A stretch of DNA of 5,074 bases from an uncultured Eubacteriales bacterium (GTDB lineage: Bacteria > Bacillota > Clostridia > Oscillospirales > Acutalibacteraceae). Positions within the stretch are counted from its first letter, which is position 1; every line of letters starts with the position of its first letter. Under the pieces are notes generated by a model, which saw only the letters and a list, made by a program, of their open reading frames with translations, was not told the DNA's origin and did no database searches. The position numbers and the translations under genes were made by a program. This document shows positions 1 to 5,074 of this stretch, piece by piece. The DNA lies in NCBI GenBank assembly GCA_902462035.1, contig CABQAC010000159.1:1-5074 (forward strand), in the 5' to 3' direction.

Positions 1-776
1 GCAGTTACGGAATGGCGGGGGCGGCATCCTTGGCGCTGACCGCCGCCTGCCGGTGCGGCGCGGGCCTGGTCTCCGCTATGATGCCGCGTTCTATTTACCC
101 CATCCTTGCCCAGCGGCTGGCAGAACCGGTGATGGTTCCGTCACCGGAGACAACGGAAGGGCTGCTTTCCCGCGAAGCGGAAAGCGAGATGCTGCGCAGG
201 CTATCCTCCTGCACAGCCTGCCTGGCCGGCTGCGGAATGGGGCGGGGAGCGGATACGACGATGCTTGTCGAATCCCTTTTACGGCACACCGCCGTACCGT
301 TGGTGCTGGACGCGGATGGCATAAACGCATTGGCTGGGCATATAGATGTATTGAAAACAGCCGCCGCACCTGTTATTTTGACCCCGCATCCAGGGGAGAT
401 GGCGCGCTTGGCGGGCATGACCGTCGATGCGGTGCAGCAGGACCGTTTGGATGTTGCTTTGCGCTTTGCGGCCGAATACCGCGTGATTCTGGTACTGAAA
501 GGTTACCAGACGATTGTTGCGGCGCCGGACGGCCGTTACGCGGTCAATCCTACCGGGAACGCCGGACTGGCCAAAGGCGGCAGCGGGGACTTTTTAGCAG
601 GCATGATCGTATCTTTCCTGGCCCAGGGGATGGAACCGGAAAAGGCGGCCTGCGCGGGCGTTTACCTGCACGGATTGGCCGGGGACCGCGCTTCCGCGCG
701 ATGGTCCCAGCGGGGCATGCTGCCTTCCGACTTGGCAACCGTTTTGCCGGAGCTGTTTTTAGAAATTGAGAAATAA
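1..776 (+). CDS. nnrD: NAD(P)H-hydrate dehydratase (ADP/ATP-dependent), 5'-truncated by the window edge
   Basis: This enzyme repairs damaged nicotinamide cofactors by dehydrating the S form of NADHX/NADPHX back to NADH/NADPH using ADP or ATP. It is a cytosolic ribokinase-like-fold protein (YjeF C-terminal / carbohydrate kinase family). The reading frame is open from base 3 and ends with TAA at 774-776. The first ATG at 12 is probably internal: the preceding in-frame codons read S-Y-G, completing the family's conserved GSxGMAGAA nucleotide-binding stretch. Roughly 40 residues, or a whole NnrE epimerase domain if the protein is the fused Nnr form, would lie upstream. Visible motifs are the GCGMGRG glycine-rich loop (about 231-251), LDADGIN (306-326), TPHPGEM (381-401), VLKGYQT (about 490-510) and the phosphate-binding/catalytic GGSGD (576-590), whose Asp at 588-590 is the expected catalytic base. 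The C-terminus looks complete. It is probably cotranscribed with the following lipoprotein gene. Family identity is secure; fusion status is unknown. Confidence 0.95.
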   Translation, partial: SYGMAGAASLALTAACRCGAGLVSAMMPRSIYPILAQRLAEPVMVPSPETTEGLLSREAESEMLRRLSSCTACLAGCGMGRGADTTMLVESLLRHTAVPLVLDADGINALAGHIDVLKTAAAPVILTPHPGEMARLAGMTVDAVQQDRLDVALRFAAEYRVILVLKGYQTIVAAPDGRYAVNPTGNAGLAKGGSGDFLAGMIVSFLAQGMEPEKAACAGVYLHGLAGDRASARWSQRGMLPSDLATVLPELFLEIEK

Positions 777-789
777 GGGTGTTGCCGGA

Positions 790-1305
790 ATGAAACGCAT
801 CAAAGCGGCCGCTTGTCTTGTCGGATTGTTGCTGGCGATGGGGGCGGGCAGCTGTGCGCCCGTCGCGAACGACATAGTGCCGGAGATTTCCAAAACCTTT
901 ACCTGCACAGTGGAAATTGAGCGCGAAGACGCGTTCCTTTCCGGTACCTTGACCCGGTCGGAGGACGGCGACCGTTTTGTCATTCATTATCCAACGCCCC
1001 TGGATGCTGTCGGCTTCCGCCCCGTAGGCGGGGAGATGGAGATTTCCTGCCACGATCTTTCTTTTACGGTGCCGGCGGAAATGCTGGACGAGACGACCGT
1101 GGTACGCCAGATGTTCTTCATGCTTGACAAGGTTCGCACCGGGGATCCGGTGGAATTGATTGCCCGCAATGGGGATATGGCTACCCTGCGGCGGGAGGAG
1201 GAGGGCCAGCGTTTTTTTATCAAGGTCAACGAGAAAACCGGCCGGCTTCAGGAAATTTCCGACGAGCAGTTTCTGCTTAAGATCGCATTTCTGGATTATG
1301 AGTAG
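790..1305 (+). CDS. Predicted small lipoprotein of unknown function (possibly LolA-like beta fold)
   Basis: This 171-residue protein is probably exported and lipid-anchored to the outer face of the cytoplasmic membrane. The N-terminus has basic residues (K2, R3, K5), a hydrophobic run from about 6 to 19, and a cysteine at 22 preceded by A-G-S. That is an acceptable lipobox, although position -3 is Ala rather than the preferred Leu. The mature part is rich in alternating hydrophobic/polar strands. Its opening (F-T-C-T-V-E-I-E, then G-T-L-T-R, then a P-x-x-L-x-x-V-G-F stretch) resembles LolA/YdcC-like lipoproteins of Firmicutes; this is an impression of pattern, not a demonstrated homology. I chose ATG 790 because AAGGGTG (775-781) lies 8 nt upstream and the signal peptide begins there. 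An in-frame ATG at 766 lies inside the end of nnrD and has no good ribosome site. The gene follows nnrD by 13 nt and precedes a terminator, so it is likely the last gene of that operon. Its role is unknown. Confidence 0.8.
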   Translation: MKRIKAAACLVGLLLAMGAGSCAPVANDIVPEISKTFTCTVEIEREDAFLSGTLTRSEDGDRFVIHYPTPLDAVGFRPVGGEMEISCHDLSFTVPAEMLDETTVVRQMFFMLDKVRTGDPVELIARNGDMATLRREEEGQRFFIKVNEKTGRLQEISDEQFLLKIAFLDYE

Positions 1306-1306
1306 G

Positions 1307-1340
1307 AAAGACGCGGCGGCGAAGGGTGCGCCGCGTTTTT
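1307..1340 (+). terminator. Intrinsic terminator after the nnrD-lipoprotein unit
   Basis: An 8-bp perfect GC-rich stem is formed by ACGCGGCG (1311-1318) and CGCCGCGT (1329-1336) around a 10-nt loop. It can be extended outward by a G-U pair and three A-U pairs (1307-1310 with 1337-1340). The 3' arm runs directly into TTTTT (1336-1340). It starts two bases after the lipoprotein stop codon and separates that unit from the promoter of the next operon. Confidence 0.85.
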
Positions 1341-1381
1341 CGCGTTAGATGGGCGGACAGGCCAATTGGAAAAAACAAGCC

Positions 1382-1410
1382 TTGTGACCTGCGTCGAAAA
1401 GTGGTATAAT
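1382..1410 (+). promoter_or_regulatory. Sigma-A-type promoter with extended -10 for the oxidoreductase operon
   Basis: A perfect -10 hexamer TATAAT lies at 1405-1410 and is preceded by TG at 1402-1403, the extended -10 arrangement. A -35-like TTGTGA (1382-1387, four of six matches to TTGACA) sits exactly 17 bp upstream. An A-run (1370-1375) just upstream of the -35 could act as a weak UP element. Transcription would start near 1416-1418, leaving a leader of about 36 nt before the ATG at 1454. The position between a terminator and the first gene of a tightly packed operon supports the call. Confidence 0.85.
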
Positions 1411-1453
1411 CTAGTCGTTGTTTGTCTTCAAAACCATAAATCGCGGTGATGCC

Positions 1454-2161
1454 ATGTTTTATAAACCATGTAAACTGCTGCTCGTAACCGGACATTACGG
1501 GTGCGGAAAAACCAATTTGGCCATGAATCTAGCGTACGACTTGGTTCATCAGGGCCAGCGGGTAACGCTGGTGGACTTGGATGTGGTCAACCCCTATTTC
1601 AGGTCCTCCGATTACGCAACCGCGCTGCGGGAGCATGGGGTTCGGCTGGTTGCCCCAAACTTTGTCCGTTCTAATCTGGATGTGCCCAGCCTGCCCGCTG
1701 AAATGTATGCCACGCTGGAACCCGAATGGCCGGCCGATACCGTCATTTTCGACGTGGGAGGCGACGACGCGGGAGCTACTGCGCTGGGCGTTTTTTCGTC
1801 TGAAGTGGTGCGGCAGCCTTACCAAATGCTTTATGTGATCAACCAGAACCGGCCCATGACCGCCACCCCCGCGGCTGCGGCCGCATTGTTGGGGGAGATC
1901 GAGGGCGCTGCCCGCATTCGGGCGACCGCCGTGGTGTGCAACACGCATCTGCAGGCGGATACCACGCTGGAAACGGTTTCCCAATCGTTGGAATACGGGC
2001 AGGAAACCGCGCGGCTTGCAAATCTTCCGCTGGCCGCGGTAACCGTGCCGGCCGCTGTGATGCCGGCCGAACCGCTGGCGGACCGTTTGGCGGGCACAGG
2101 GACCGCGCTGTATCCTGTGCGGCGGTTTGTGCTTTCCCCCTGGGAGACAGGGGTGGAATAA
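1454..2161 (+). CDS. SIMIBI-like P-loop NTPase of unknown function, first gene of the oxidoreductase operon
   Basis: This 235-residue cytosolic protein has a nucleotide-binding fold. Walker A is GHYGCGKT (residues 13-20). D41 and D43 in the following DLDVVNPYFRSSDY segment (41-54) look like the Walker A'/switch I region. DVGGDDAG (100-107) fits Walker B/switch II. VVCNTH (160-165) sits where SIMIBI proteins carry their base-recognition Asn. The MinD/ParA signature lysine of KGGxGKT is replaced (H14), and there is no CxxC pair as in Mrp/Nbp35 iron-sulfur carriers, so neither name should be transferred. ATG 1454 is preferred, with GGTGAT (1444-1449) 4 nt upstream. A TTG at 1418 in the same frame would lie almost at the predicted transcription start. 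The ferredoxin subunit gene begins 15 nt downstream, so the two are almost certainly cotranscribed. A role in maturation, metal or cofactor loading, or regulation of the oxidoreductase is an inference from position only. Confidence 0.85.
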   Translation: MFYKPCKLLLVTGHYGCGKTNLAMNLAYDLVHQGQRVTLVDLDVVNPYFRSSDYATALREHGVRLVAPNFVRSNLDVPSLPAEMYATLEPEWPADTVIFDVGGDDAGATALGVFSSEVVRQPYQMLYVINQNRPMTATPAAAAALLGEIEGAARIRATAVVCNTHLQADTTLETVSQSLEYGQETARLANLPLAAVTVPAAVMPAEPLADRLAGTGTALYPVRRFVLSPWETGVE

Positions 2162-2176
2162 AAAGGAGGTGGCGTT

Positions 2177-2386
2177 ATGCCCAGAATTTTGGTGAACGAG
2201 GACGTGTGTAAAGGCTGTGGCCTTTGCGTTCATGCTTGCCCAAGAAAAATTGTTGAACTAAACAAAAAAGTCATCAGTGCAAAGGGGTACCATCCCGCGA
2301 AACTGATGGACAAAGAAAAGTGCACTGGCTGCGCATCCTGCGCGCTGATGTGCCCGGATATGGCAATTACGGTGGAAAGGGAGTGA
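2177..2386 (+). CDS. vorD: 2-oxoacid:ferredoxin oxidoreductase, delta subunit (2x[4Fe-4S] ferredoxin)
   Basis: This small 69-residue electron-transfer subunit carries two [4Fe-4S] clusters and passes electrons from the catalytic subunits to external ferredoxin. Both binding motifs are complete: C11-x2-C14-x2-C17-x3-C21-P and C49-x2-C52-x2-C55-x3-C59-P, the bacterial 2[4Fe-4S] pattern. Each chain half normally contributes three cysteines to one cluster and the fourth to the other. A 27-residue linker rich in Lys separates the motifs. The start ATG at 2177 has a near-perfect Shine-Dalgarno AAAGGAGGT (2162-2170) just ahead. The TGA stop is followed 5 nt later by the alpha-subunit start. As a free ferredoxin it would be indistinguishable by sequence; the position directly ahead of alpha, beta and gamma genes makes the delta-subunit assignment strong. 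The letter D is by analogy with four-subunit VOR/KOR operons. Confidence 0.9.
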   Translation: MPRILVNEDVCKGCGLCVHACPRKIVELNKKVISAKGYHPAKLMDKEKCTGCASCALMCPDMAITVERE

Positions 2387-2394
2387 CATCATTG
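2376..2394 (+). promoter_or_regulatory. Ribosome binding site and TTG start deciding the alpha-subunit N-terminus
   Basis: The purine stretch AAAGGGAG (2376-2383) lies 8 nt before a TTG codon at 2392-2394, giving an N-terminus reading M-A-E-R-V-L-M-K-G-N, as expected for the VorB family. A GTG at 2383 in the same frame overlaps the preceding TGA but leaves only about 2 nt to the AAAGG. The next ATG (2410) would cut into the conserved VLMKGN motif. TTG is therefore the best start, with GTG 2383 as the alternative adding three residues. Confidence 0.7.
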
Positions 2395-3456
2395 GCAGAG
2401 CGCGTTTTAATGAAGGGGAACGAGGCGTTGGCTGAGGCCGCCATTCAGGCTGGCTGCCGTCATTTCTTCGGCTACCCCATTACACCGCAGACGGAGCTTG
2501 CGGCTTATATGGCCAAAAAGATGCCGAAAATCGGCGGTACATACCTGCAGGCGGAGTCCGAAATTGCAGCGGTCAACATGGTGTTGGGCGCGGCTTCGGC
2601 CGGCGTACGCGCCATGACCTCGTCTTCCTCACCAGGCATCAGCCTGAAAGGGGAGGGCATTTCCTACATGGCGGGTTCCGACCTGCCTTGCCTGATTATT
2701 AACGTGCAGCGCGGCGGCCCGGGCTTAGGCGGCATCCAACCTTCTCAGGCGGATTATTGGCAGGCTACCAAGGCCACCGGCCATGGCGATTTTCAGATTT
2801 TAGTCTTCGCGCCTTCCACGGTGCAGGAGATGGTGGATCTGGTTTCCGACGCGTTCGACCTTGCCGACCATTACCGCATGCCCGCCATGATTTTGGCCGA
2901 CGGTATGCTGGGCCAAATGATGGAGCCGGTCGCCATCGGCGAAGGCAAAGGCGGGGAATTGCCGGCTAAACCCTGGGCCGCTAACGGTCACCAGGGCAAG
3001 CGGCCCCACAACGTTATCAATTCCCTGTACCTCAAACCCCAGGATTTGGAGAGCTTGGTCCGCCAGCGCTTTGAACGGTACGAGGAGATCAAACGCGATC
3101 ACCAGCGGGCGGAGGAATATCTGGTAGAAGACGCCGATATCGTTCTGGTCGCGTATGGCGCTTCTTCCCGCGTGGCCAAAAGCGCGGTGAATATGGCGCG
3201 CGGCCAGGGGATCAAAGCCGGCTTGGTCCGGCCCATCACCCTGTGGCCTTTCCCGCAGGATGTCTTGCGCAAGGCGGCAAAATCCGCCAGCCGCTTCCTT
3301 TGTGTGGAAATGTCCATGGGCCAGATGATCGACGACGTGAAGCTGGCTATTGAGTGTGCCAAGCCTGTTTCCCTTTACAGCCGGACCGGCGGAATGATTC
3401 CTACCCCCGGCGAGATTTTTTCCGAAATTCAAAAGCTTGCGGGAGGTGAACAGTAA
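2392..3456 (+). CDS. vorB: 2-oxoacid:ferredoxin oxidoreductase, alpha subunit (VorB type)
   Basis: This subunit forms the substrate pocket with the TPP-binding beta subunit in the reaction 2-oxoacid + CoA + oxidised ferredoxin to acyl-CoA + CO2 + reduced ferredoxin. From the TTG start the protein has 354 residues, normal for stand-alone VorB/KorA alpha chains. The POR N-terminal domain I includes YPITPQTE (28-35), whose T31 matches the catalytic-site Thr of pyruvate:ferredoxin oxidoreductases. E57 in the QAESEIAAVN stretch and R107 in QRGGPGLGG (106-114) match further conserved active-site positions. The second POR domain follows, with VAYGASSR (about 253-260), RPITLWPFP (about 280-288) and VEMSMGQM (about 305-312). 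The sequence resembles proteins annotated as 3-methyl-2-oxobutanoate (2-ketoisovalerate) dehydrogenase subunit VorB, so branched-chain 2-oxoacids are the leading substrates. 2-Oxoglutarate is the main alternative. TAA (3454-3456) overlaps the next ATG by one base, suggesting translational coupling. Confidence 0.92.
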   Translation: MAERVLMKGNEALAEAAIQAGCRHFFGYPITPQTELAAYMAKKMPKIGGTYLQAESEIAAVNMVLGAASAGVRAMTSSSSPGISLKGEGISYMAGSDLPCLIINVQRGGPGLGGIQPSQADYWQATKATGHGDFQILVFAPSTVQEMVDLVSDAFDLADHYRMPAMILADGMLGQMMEPVAIGEGKGGELPAKPWAANGHQGKRPHNVINSLYLKPQDLESLVRQRFERYEEIKRDHQRAEEYLVEDADIVLVAYGASSRVAKSAVNMARGQGIKAGLVRPITLWPFPQDVLRKAAKSASRFLCVEMSMGQMIDDVKLAIECAKPVSLYSRTGGMIPTPGEIFSEIQKLAGGEQ

Positions 3457-4214
3457 TGGCGGTGGTCTTTCAAAAACCGAAATCGATATCCGATGTGCCG
3501 CTCCATTATTGTCCTGGCTGCACCCATGGCATTGTCCACCGCTTGGTGGCGGAAGCTATGGATGAGCTGCAGATCGAAGGCAATGCCATCGGCGTGGCGC
3601 CGGTGGGCTGTGCGGTCATGAATTACGATTACTTTACCTGCGATATGGTCCAGGCGCCCCACGGGCGCGCGCCGGCGGTGGCCACGGGGCTAAAACGCGC
3701 CCTTCCCGACCGGGTGGTCTTTACCTACCAGGGCGACGGCGACCTGGCGGCCATCGGCACTGCCGAAACGGTCCATTCCGCCACCAGGGGCGAAAACATT
3801 ACGGTCATCTTTATCAACAATGCCATTTACGGCATGACGGGCGGCCAAATGGCCCCCACCACCCTGCCGGGGCAGATCACCCAGACCACGCCCTATGGCC
3901 GCGACCCCAAAATAGCGGGCAATCCCATCCGTGTCTGCGAAATGCTTTCCACCCTGGACGGCGTGGCGTTAGCCCAGCGCGTATCGGTAGATTGCGTGAA
4001 GAATGTTCTGGCCGCGAAAAAAGCCATTAAAAAGGCTTTTGAATACCAGCTTGCCGGAAAGGGATTTACCATTGTGGAAGTCCTGTCTTCCTGCCCCACC
4101 AACTGGGGCCTCGCGCCGGTAGAAGCGTTGGACTGGCTGCGGGATAATATGATTCCCCACTATCCTCTTGGCGTGTATAAGGACGCCGGGGAAGAAGGAG
4201 GCGCGCGGAAATGA
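3456..4214 (+). CDS. vorA: 2-oxoacid:ferredoxin oxidoreductase, beta subunit (TPP-binding)
   Basis: This 252-residue catalytic subunit binds thiamine diphosphate-Mg and, in this family, one [4Fe-4S] cluster. The TPP motif begins with GDGD (93-96) and ends with N121-N122 followed by YGMTGGQ (125-131), a hallmark of the 2-oxoacid:ferredoxin oxidoreductase beta family. C19 and C22 (CPGC), C52 (in VGC) and C213 (in SSCPTNWG) correspond to the four cluster ligands described for archaeal two-subunit oxidoreductases, so the internal cluster appears intact. The chain is complete for a stand-alone beta subunit. Translation starts at ATG 3456, inside the alpha stop (TAATG), with GGGAGGTGA (3441-3449) 6 nt upstream. 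The TGA stop overlaps the gamma start by four bases (ATGA). The tight overlaps imply coordinated synthesis of alpha, beta and gamma. The family is certain; the substrate is not fixed by these residues. Confidence 0.92.
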   Translation: MAVVFQKPKSISDVPLHYCPGCTHGIVHRLVAEAMDELQIEGNAIGVAPVGCAVMNYDYFTCDMVQAPHGRAPAVATGLKRALPDRVVFTYQGDGDLAAIGTAETVHSATRGENITVIFINNAIYGMTGGQMAPTTLPGQITQTTPYGRDPKIAGNPIRVCEMLSTLDGVALAQRVSVDCVKNVLAAKKAIKKAFEYQLAGKGFTIVEVLSSCPTNWGLAPVEALDWLRDNMIPHYPLGVYKDAGEEGGARK

Positions 4215-4747
4215 AACAGGATTGGAACATGCTGCTGGCGGGCTTTGGCGGGCAGGGCGTCCTGTTCGCGGGCAAAGCGATTGCTTACGCCGGCCTGATC
4301 GACGGCAAAGAGGTTTCTTGGCTGCCCTCCTATGGCCCCGAAATGCGCGGCGGCACGGCCAACTGCAGTGTCTGCCTTTCTGAAAAACCCATCGGCTCCC
4401 CGCTAGTGGTCACGCCCAATGTACTAATCGCCATGAACCTGCCTTCTTACCAAAAGTTTATCGGCACGGTGGAACCGGGCGGCATCGCAATTATCGACAG
4501 CACCCTGATCGCCGAAAAGACCGACCGTACAGACATCAAGGCTTTTTACGTTCCCTCCTCTGGCTTGGCGGAGGAAAACGGTCTAAAGGGGCTCGCCAAC
4601 ATTATTTTGGTGGGCAAGCTGCTGCAGGAAACCGGCTTTAGCAGCCGTGAAACACTGGAAAAAGCCATGGGGAAATGCATTCCGCCCCGCAAAGCAAATA
4701 TGCTGGAGGCAAACCTGAAAGCGATTGACTTAGGGATGCGTTTATAA
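4211..4747 (+). CDS. vorC: 2-oxoacid:ferredoxin oxidoreductase, gamma subunit
   Basis: This 178-residue protein is the third catalytic-complex subunit (POR gamma domain), the domain linked with CoA interaction in these enzymes. Diagnostic motifs are the N-terminal GFGGQGVLFAGK (11-22) and SYGPEMRGGTANCSV (40-54), both near-universal in POR/KOR/VOR gamma chains. They are followed by a hydrophobic strand pattern and IAIIDSTLI near the middle. The length matches stand-alone gamma subunits. ATG 4211 overlaps the beta stop as ATGA and has AAGGAGG (4195-4201) 9 nt upstream. It is the last gene of the operon, since a strong hairpin terminator begins three bases after its TAA. With delta, alpha and beta upstream, the full four-subunit enzyme is present, and no subunit appears truncated. 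Confidence 0.93.
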   Translation: MKQDWNMLLAGFGGQGVLFAGKAIAYAGLIDGKEVSWLPSYGPEMRGGTANCSVCLSEKPIGSPLVVTPNVLIAMNLPSYQKFIGTVEPGGIAIIDSTLIAEKTDRTDIKAFYVPSSGLAEENGLKGLANIILVGKLLQETGFSSRETLEKAMGKCIPPRKANMLEANLKAIDLGMRL

Positions 4748-4750
4748 TTG

Positions 4751-4791
4751 AAAAAAGGAAACCGACGGGCAACTGTTGTGTTTCCTTTTTT
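4751..4791 (+). terminator. Strong intrinsic terminator closing the oxidoreductase operon
   Basis: A perfect 12-bp stem pairs AAAAAAGGAAAC (4751-4762) with GTTTCCTTTTTT (4780-4791) around a 17-nt loop. The 3' arm supplies the U-tract. It lies three bases after the gamma-subunit stop. The A-run on the 5' arm means the opposite strand also has a U-tract, so it could work in both directions, although the downstream gene runs the same way. Confidence 0.92.
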
Positions 4792-4858
4792 ATTATGGAC
4801 AATGAAGGCTGAGGCCAGGATTTTAGCTCTTTTGTATGCGTAAGAAAAGGGTGGTCTA

Positions 4859-5074
4859 ATGAAAGAAAACGAAACGGCCTTGTTTGTTTCCGCTGTTATT
4901 GTAGCGGCCGGCGGATCTACACGCATGGGCGGGGTTAGCAAGCAAATGATGGTGCTGGAAGGCAAAACCGTGCTGCAGCGCTGTTTGGAAGCTTTCGAGA
5001 AAGCGTGTTCCATCCGGCAGTTGGTGCTGGTTGCGCGGCAGGAGGAGGCAGAGGAAATCCATGCCATGGTTCGG
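4859..5074 (+). CDS. ispD: 2-C-methyl-D-erythritol 4-phosphate cytidylyltransferase, N-terminal part (runs off the window)
   Basis: This enzyme of the MEP (non-mevalonate) isoprenoid pathway joins CTP and methylerythritol 4-phosphate to CDP-ME in the cytosol. Only the first 72 codons are present and the frame is open to the last base. The nucleotide-binding signature AAGGSTRMGG (16-25) followed by S-K-Q (27-29) fits the CTP-binding loop of IspD. R22 and K28 are the likely counterparts of the catalytic Arg and Lys (R20 and K27 of the E. coli enzyme). The LEGKTVLQRCLEAF stretch (33-46) matches the family's GKPVLxHxLxxF region. The start ATG 4859 has AAAGGGTGG (4846-4854) about 4 nt upstream. 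I see no convincing sigma-A promoter in the 67 nt between the terminator and this start. Another nucleotidyltransferase of the same fold is possible but less likely given the R-M-G...K-Q spacing. Confidence 0.85.
   Translation, partial: MKENETALFVSAVIVAAGGSTRMGGVSKQMMVLEGKTVLQRCLEAFEKACSIRQLVLVARQEEAEEIHAMVR

Noticed and set aside
53..769. Alternative + strand frame of 238 codons inside nnrD
   Set aside because: The translation is Arg/Gly/Cys-rich and without family motifs. The overlapping nnrD frame carries all expected catalytic motifs.
1418..1453. Upstream TTG start for the P-loop NTPase (12 extra residues)
   Set aside because: The codon coincides with the predicted transcription start, leaving no room for a ribosome binding site. 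ATG 1454 has GGTGAT ahead and gives a normal N-terminal strand leading to Walker A.
1529..2233. Long open frame on the minus strand (234 codons) opposite the P-loop NTPase gene
   Set aside because: Its product is rich in His, Arg, Gly and Pro with no recognisable motif, while the + strand frame has full P-loop motifs and an operon context. It is a shadow of GC-rich codon bias.
2800..3432. Minus-strand open frame of 210 codons opposite vorB
   Set aside because: It lies entirely antisense to a well-conserved alpha subunit and shows no motif, ribosome site or promoter of its own.
4791..4796. TATTAT as a -10 box for an ispD promoter
   Set aside because: It overlaps the terminator U-tract and no -35-like hexamer lies 16-18 bp upstream (the bases there are GC-rich loop sequence). 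The evidence is too weak to call a promoter.
4836..4859. Seven-codon ORF (MRKKRVV) ending as TAATG on the ispD start, considered as a leader peptide
   Set aside because: It has no Shine-Dalgarno of its own, and its bases double as the ispD ribosome binding site. There is no regulatory codon run or attenuator hairpin, so it is most likely chance.
4546..5067. Minus-strand open frame spanning the vorC end, the terminator and ispD
   Set aside because: It crosses a perfect intrinsic terminator and two recognisable + strand genes, and its translation is low-complexity Ser/Arg/Phe sequence.

Overview
The window looks like chromosomal DNA from an anaerobic Gram-positive bacterium, most likely a clostridial Firmicute (Oscillospiraceae/Christensenellaceae-like). 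This is inferred from strong AGGAGG-type ribosome binding sites, intrinsic terminators with U-tracts, a moderately high GC content (judged by eye, not counted), an oxygen-sensitive ferredoxin-dependent 2-oxoacid oxidoreductase, and a lipoprotein of a type common in clostridia. All supported genes are on the + strand and densely packed. I see no mobile element, CRISPR array, tRNA or rRNA.

Layout. (1) 1-1305: the 3' part of nnrD (ADP/ATP-dependent NAD(P)H-hydrate dehydratase, a metabolite-repair enzyme), then 13 nt later a small predicted lipoprotein of unknown function. This unit ends at an intrinsic terminator at 1307-1340. (2) 1341-1453: an intergenic region with a good extended -10 sigma-A-type promoter (TTGTGA, 17 bp, TGGTATAAT). 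(3) 1454-4747: a compact five-gene operon. It encodes a SIMIBI-type P-loop NTPase of unknown role, then a complete four-subunit 2-oxoacid:ferredoxin oxidoreductase in the order delta (2x[4Fe-4S] ferredoxin), alpha (VorB type), beta (TPP-binding) and gamma. The spacings are 15 nt, 5 nt, a 1-nt overlap (TAATG) and a 4-nt overlap (ATGA). A perfect 12-bp hairpin terminator at 4751-4791 closes the operon. (4) 4859-5074: the 5' part of ispD (MEP cytidylyltransferase, isoprenoid synthesis), running off the window.

How the genes work together. The alpha and beta subunits would bind and decarboxylate a 2-oxoacid on thiamine diphosphate. The gamma subunit would take part in CoA chemistry. The beta-subunit cluster and the delta ferredoxin would pass electrons to free ferredoxin, giving acyl-CoA, CO2 and reduced ferredoxin. 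The alpha subunit resembles the VorB (2-oxoisovalerate) family, so fermentation or reductive synthesis of branched-chain amino acids is the leading guess. 2-Oxoglutarate or another 2-oxoacid cannot be excluded from sequence alone.

The least explained item is the P-loop NTPase that leads the operon. It keeps a classic Walker A and SIMIBI-like switch motifs, but it lacks both the MinD/ParA signature lysine and the CxxC of Mrp/Nbp35 iron-sulfur carriers. The rest is ordinary metabolic and housekeeping DNA, and I found no convincing wholly new system.
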